From Pseudarthrobacter oxydans (GTDB taxonomy: Bacteria > Actinomycetota > Actinomycetes > Actinomycetales > Micrococcaceae): a DNA stretch of 62,160 nucleotides. The stretch spans positions 1-62,160 of the forward strand of contig NZ_JABTYH010000031.1 in the NCBI RefSeq assembly GCF_013314975.1, in the 5' to 3' direction. Of the stretch, positions 59,394-62,160 are shown one piece after another. The notes under the pieces were generated by a model. That model worked only from the letters and a program-made list of their open reading frames with translations. It did no database searches and was not told the DNA's origin. Made by a program: the position numbers and the translations under genes. Position 1 is the first letter of the stretch; every line of letters starts with the position of its first letter.

Positions 59394-59660
59394 ATGGGAT
59401 TCATTGCATTTCTAATTCTCGGCCTTATTGCTGGCGCGATCGCTAAGGCGATCCTCCCGGGCCGTCAGGGCGGCGGCTGGATCATCACCCTGGTCCTGGG
59501 CGTCGTTGGAGCACTCCTCGGCGGCTGGATCGGCGGAATGATCTTCGGCAGCGGACTGCAGGAGTTCTTCTCGCTGCAGACCTGGCTGCTGGCCATCGGC
59601 GGCGCACTTATCGTGCTGCTGGTATACGGCATGATCACCAAGCGTGGCGCACGCAGCTAA
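59394..59660 (+). CDS. GlsB/YeaQ/YmgE-family stress membrane protein
   Basis: An 88-residue protein with three hydrophobic helices rich in Gly: IAFLILGLIAGAIAKAILPG, WIITLVLGVVGALLGGWIGG and LLAIGGALIVLLVYGMITKR. This is the transglycosylase-associated/GlsB family, linked to envelope stress in several bacteria. GGAAGAGGAAC precedes the ATG. A strong terminator follows within 20 bases. Confidence 0.92.
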   Translation: MGFIAFLILGLIAGAIAKAILPGRQGGGWIITLVLGVVGALLGGWIGGMIFGSGLQEFFSLQTWLLAIGGALIVLLVYGMITKRGARS

Positions 59661-59677
59661 CTGCCGCGCCAGCCAGG

Positions 59678-59714
59678 AAAGCCGGCCTGGGGACAACATC
59701 CCCAGGCCGGCTTT
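59678..59714 (+). terminator. intrinsic terminator after GlsB
   Basis: AAAGCCGGCCTGGGGA pairs with TCCCCAGGCCGGCTTT around a five-base loop and ends in TTTT. Classical shape. Confidence 0.88.
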
Positions 59715-59771
59715 TCCATCTCCCGGCCTCTCTGGCCGGAACTGAATCTTTTCAGGGAGCAGGATTTCATT

Positions 59772-60251
59772 ATGAAAAACAAACTTCTTTTGGGCGTAGG
59801 AATCGCCGCCGGATATGTGCTTGGATCGCGGTCGGGCCGGGCAGCGTACGACAAGCTCAAGGCCAGGGCCGCCGGCATCTGGGACAGTAAGCCCGTGCAG
59901 GACAAGGTTGCCGTGGCGACGGAGACCATCAAGGAAAAAGCTCCCGAAGTTGCGGACCAGTTGAGTGAGGCCGCCCGCCGGGCAGGCACGGTCATCGGCT
60001 CGGCAATGCATCGCGAGGGCGCCTCGGGTGAGAAGAAGTCGCCAACGTCCGACGACGCCGCGACGACCGGCGCTAACGGCACCAGCGCTGCCGGTACTTC
60101 GGGCGGCTTCGGCACTGCTGGAACTACGGGCATTCGTAGTGCCGGCACCCCGGGCGGCGACGACCTTGGCGAAGGCCACATCCCCGCGCACAGTACGCAC
60201 CCGGAAACCCACAACCTCGGCACCTCGGACGAAACTGATTCGAAGTCCTGA
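59772..60251 (+). CDS. YtxH-like small protein with disordered tail
   Basis: A 159-residue protein. Residues 1-25 (MKNKLLLGVGIAAGYVLGSR) form a short hydrophobic anchor with Gly motifs, followed by an amphipathic helix to about residue 75 (YDKLKARAAGIWDSKPVQDK); this is the YtxH-like pattern seen next to stress proteins. From residue 90 it is Thr/Ser/Gly/Ala low complexity. GGAG lies 11 bases before the ATG. Function unknown, possibly envelope stress like its GlsB neighbour. Confidence 0.8.
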   Translation: MKNKLLLGVGIAAGYVLGSRSGRAAYDKLKARAAGIWDSKPVQDKVAVATETIKEKAPEVADQLSEAARRAGTVIGSAMHREGASGEKKSPTSDDAATTGANGTSAAGTSGGFGTAGTTGIRSAGTPGGDDLGEGHIPAHSTHPETHNLGTSDETDSKS

Positions 60252-60475
60252 CAGGCGGCTCTGACGGCATACGGCAGAGCGGTTTCCGCTTGACAACGCA
60301 ATTACCGCTTGCCTGTGCTACAACTGAATGGCTTTGCTGGCCGTCGCGATCCTTGGGGGACGCGGCGGCCAGCGGCGTCTTAACCACTGGAGCGGGTTTC
60401 CACCCCAGCAGCGAATTGCCAAACGGCTCCGCGGCTATGTGGATATCCTGCCCATACTGGTATCGGTTTCCCGGG

Positions 60476-60484
60476 TTATCCACA
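60476..60484. promoter_or_regulatory. DnaA-box-like TTATCCACA
   Basis: A perfect match to the E. coli-type DnaA box 51 bases before the DUF222 gene; a second 8-of-9 copy on the opposite strand lies at 60437-60445. Two boxes alone do not make an origin; actinobacterial boxes usually read TTGTCCACA. Rated low. Confidence 0.25.
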
Positions 60485-60534
60485 CAGCCGCTTTAGCCGA
60501 CCCTTTTGCCAGTGGCCTTTGGCAGAGTTATCCC

Positions 60535-62160
60535 ATGAAGGTGATGGCGAACCAGCTTGCGGAGTCCGGCGGTTTTACCCCCGGACTCCGCAATGCATGT
60601 TTCCTCCTTCCACCTCCGCCAGGCACCCGGCCTGTGATCCCAGGCCACCTCACTGCAGTAGCTGTCGAATGTACTCCGGCCCCTGCTGACGGGCCCGGTT
60701 CGCCCCCCGCACCTGCTACTGACGGCGCCTCCGGACGTGTTGAAGAAGCAGCTGGACAGCCGCAGGCCGGGTTGTCAGGGATCGGAGACCTGCTTAATGC
60801 TGCGGCGCTTACTGCCCCGGATACCCTTGCGGCGGCCGGCTACGTCCAGGCCGCCGACTTCGCCGGCCAGGTTGAGGAACTCGCCCGGAGTATTGAATGC
60901 CTGCAGCTACTCGCTGCCGGCGCTGTTGACCGGACCCGAAGCGAAGCAGTCATCGCAGCGGCAGCCGCCCGGTCCACGCGGTCCCGGGGCTGGGTCACCG
61001 GGTGGGAAAGCGGCGTCGAAACACTCAACGAGACAGACGCCGACTGGCCGGGCAAAACCACAACGCGCGGCACGGACCACAGCTACCTGAGACCCAGCGA
61101 CCCGATGCCCACTGAACCGGCACCCAGCGCAGCCACTGCTGCCGGTGGCGTGGTCACTCCCGTGGCGGGAACAGGGATGTGGGGCGCAGTGCCGGTTGTG
61201 ACTTCGCCGGCCGACGACGGGTGCAGGAACACCGCGGAGTTCCTCCGTCTGAGGCTCCGAATCCCCCTGCGCGAGGCCCGCCGCCGCCTCGCACTCGCTG
61301 ACCAGGCCCTGCCCGGGACCAGCCTCACGGGCGAGCCCCTCCCGCCGGCCCGGCCACATCTCGCAAGCGCCCTTGCCCCTGCACCCAACCCAACCACGGC
61401 CGGGTCAGCCGATGGAGCCACGACTTTCGAAGAAACAGCTGCGGACACGGGCGAAGAGACGGATGAGGGTACGGAGCGGGTCTCACCGGACCGGGCTTCT
61501 GCGCCAGTGGTGTCCTCTTACGCCGGGACAATCATCACCGCTGCGCTGGACCGCATCCGGCACCACACCACTCCGGATGTACTGGACCGGATTGAACACG
61601 ACCTCACCGACGCCGCGGCCACCGCCGACCCAGACTTCGTGGCCCGCCTGGCGCAGCGCTGGGCCGAGACCATCGACGCCGACGGCACCGAACCCAGCGA
61701 AGAAGCCCTCCGCCACACCCAGGGAGCGTTCATCCGCAAACCCTGCCATGGCCTGCACCGACTCGAGATCTTCGCCACCACAGACCAGTACGAACACCTC
61801 CTCACTGCCATGAACGCCGCCACGAACCCCCGCACCACCGTCTCCACCGAGACCGGGACAGAGGCAGAGGCAGGAGCAGGGTCAGGGTCAGGGACAGGAG
61901 CAGGCACCGAAACTGATGCAAGCAGCGGGACACGCACCGAGCCCCAAACCGACACAGGCAGCGGCGCCGCAATGAACAGAGTCCTGGCCGCCGCAAGCGT
62001 AGACGGCAGTGCGACCGTGCAGGACACTGTCTGGAACGACGCGCCCCAGGATGCGAGTCCGGACCTGGAACGTCGCACCCGTCCCCAAAAGCAACTCGAC
62101 GGCATCATCGGCGCCGTCAAAGCAGGACTCACCACCAACTCCCTGCCTGCCGCCGGCGGC
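60535..62160 (+). CDS. DUF222/HNH-type protein, truncated by the window end
   Basis: An open frame from ATG 60535 (or 60544) that continues past the window end, 542 codons so far. It shows the DUF222 pattern: AADFAGQVEELARSIECLQL near residue 105, LLAAGAVDRTRSEAVIA, EFLRLRLRIPLREARRRLAL near residue 240, AALDRIRHHTTPDVLDRIEH near residue 335 and GLHRLEIFATTDQYEHLLTA near residue 405. Such proteins usually end in an HNH nuclease domain, not visible here. A Gly/Ser/Thr/Glu low-complexity insert lies at about residues 440-475. The family is multi-copy in Arthrobacter-like genomes; function unsettled. Confidence 0.88.
   Translation, partial: MKVMANQLAESGGFTPGLRNACFLLPPPPGTRPVIPGHLTAVAVECTPAPADGPGSPPAPATDGASGRVEEAAGQPQAGLSGIGDLLNAAALTAPDTLAAAGYVQAADFAGQVEELARSIECLQLLAAGAVDRTRSEAVIAAAAARSTRSRGWVTGWESGVETLNETDADWPGKTTTRGTDHSYLRPSDPMPTEPAPSAATAAGGVVTPVAGTGMWGAVPVVTSPADDGCRNTAEFLRLRLRIPLREARRRLALADQALPGTSLTGEPLPPARPHLASALAPAPNPTTAGSADGATTFEETAADTGEETDEGTERVSPDRASAPVVSSYAGTIITAALDRIRHHTTPDVLDRIEHDLTDAAATADPDFVARLAQRWAETIDADGTEPSEEALRHTQGAFIRKPCHGLHRLEIFATTDQYEHLLTAMNAATNPRTTVSTETGTEAEAGAGSGSGTGAGTETDASSGTRTEPQTDTGSGAAMNRVLAAASVDGSATVQDTVWNDAPQDASPDLERRTRPQKQLDGIIGAVKAGLTTNSLPAAGG

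Noticed and set aside
60291..60328. TTGACA and TACAAC before the DUF222 gene as a promoter.
   Set aside because: The spacing between the two elements is about 23 bases, too long for a sigma-70-type promoter.
1..62160. CRISPR arrays, insertion sequences, phage or integrative element.
   Set aside because: No evenly spaced direct repeats, no transposase or integrase domains and no attachment-site duplications seen; GC content and gene style are uniform.

Overview
The window is a high-GC chromosomal stretch from an actinobacterium of the Arthrobacter/Pseudarthrobacter type (Micrococcaceae). The reasons are the base composition, the frequent GTG and TTG starts with GGAGG-like ribosome binding sites, the many ATGA/GTGA start-stop overlaps, and family content typical of these soil bacteria: a DUF222/HNH protein, dodecin, a Ku/LigD pair, a desferrioxamine-type desABCD operon, GlsB and YtxH-like small proteins. 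This placement is inference; no rRNA or tRNA is present. I see no CRISPR array, insertion sequence, integrase or phage gene.

Layout. 1-1200: small uncharacterised proteins and a perfect TGTGA-N6-TCACA (Crp/GlxR-type) site. 1229-8074: AzlCD exporter, DoxX-like protein, CoA-transferase, glycerophosphodiesterase, DUF445 protein, solitary PxpA and a membrane protein. 8238-13860: MFS transporter, GH65 phosphorylase with its beta-phosphoglucomutase partner, LacI-type operator, esterase. 14130-18954: DUF6458 protein, then a fructose PTS operon (DeoR regulator, 1-phosphofructokinase, EIIABC, HPr). 18984-24148: intergenic palindrome, methyltransferase, divergent ku/ligD for non-homologous end joining. 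24672-28384: MHS-type transporter, FUSC protein, SDR. 28394-33962: desABCD siderophore operon with a partial iron box. 34171-37288: small proteins, an acyltransferase, DUF1304. 37388-43088: acid-sugar operon (C4 acid dehydrogenase, DUF1537 kinase, GntP permease, class II aldolase) opposite its GntR/FCD regulator. 43115-53608: pectin and plant-polysaccharide locus with a LacI regulator, GH43, DUF6807, an ABC sugar importer without ATPase, a secreted pectate lyase-pectin methylesterase fusion and a second pectate lyase. 53750-59262: dodecin, second large palindrome, MmyB-type regulator divergent from three aldo/keto reductases and an epimerase-like protein. 59394-62160: GlsB and YtxH-like small proteins and a DUF222 protein cut by the window end.

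The main theme is regulated use of plant-derived carbon (fructose, alpha-glucosides, pectin, sugar acids). The pectin locus reads as a unit: secreted enzymes de-esterify and cleave pectin, the importer takes up oligomers, GH43 trims them, and LacI controls the divergent promoters through GAAACTTTC palindromes. The acid-sugar operon is the least conventional: it has the oxidation and phosphorylation steps of threonate/erythronate catabolism, but in place of the usual OtnI/OtnC pair it carries a GatY/FBA-like aldolase.
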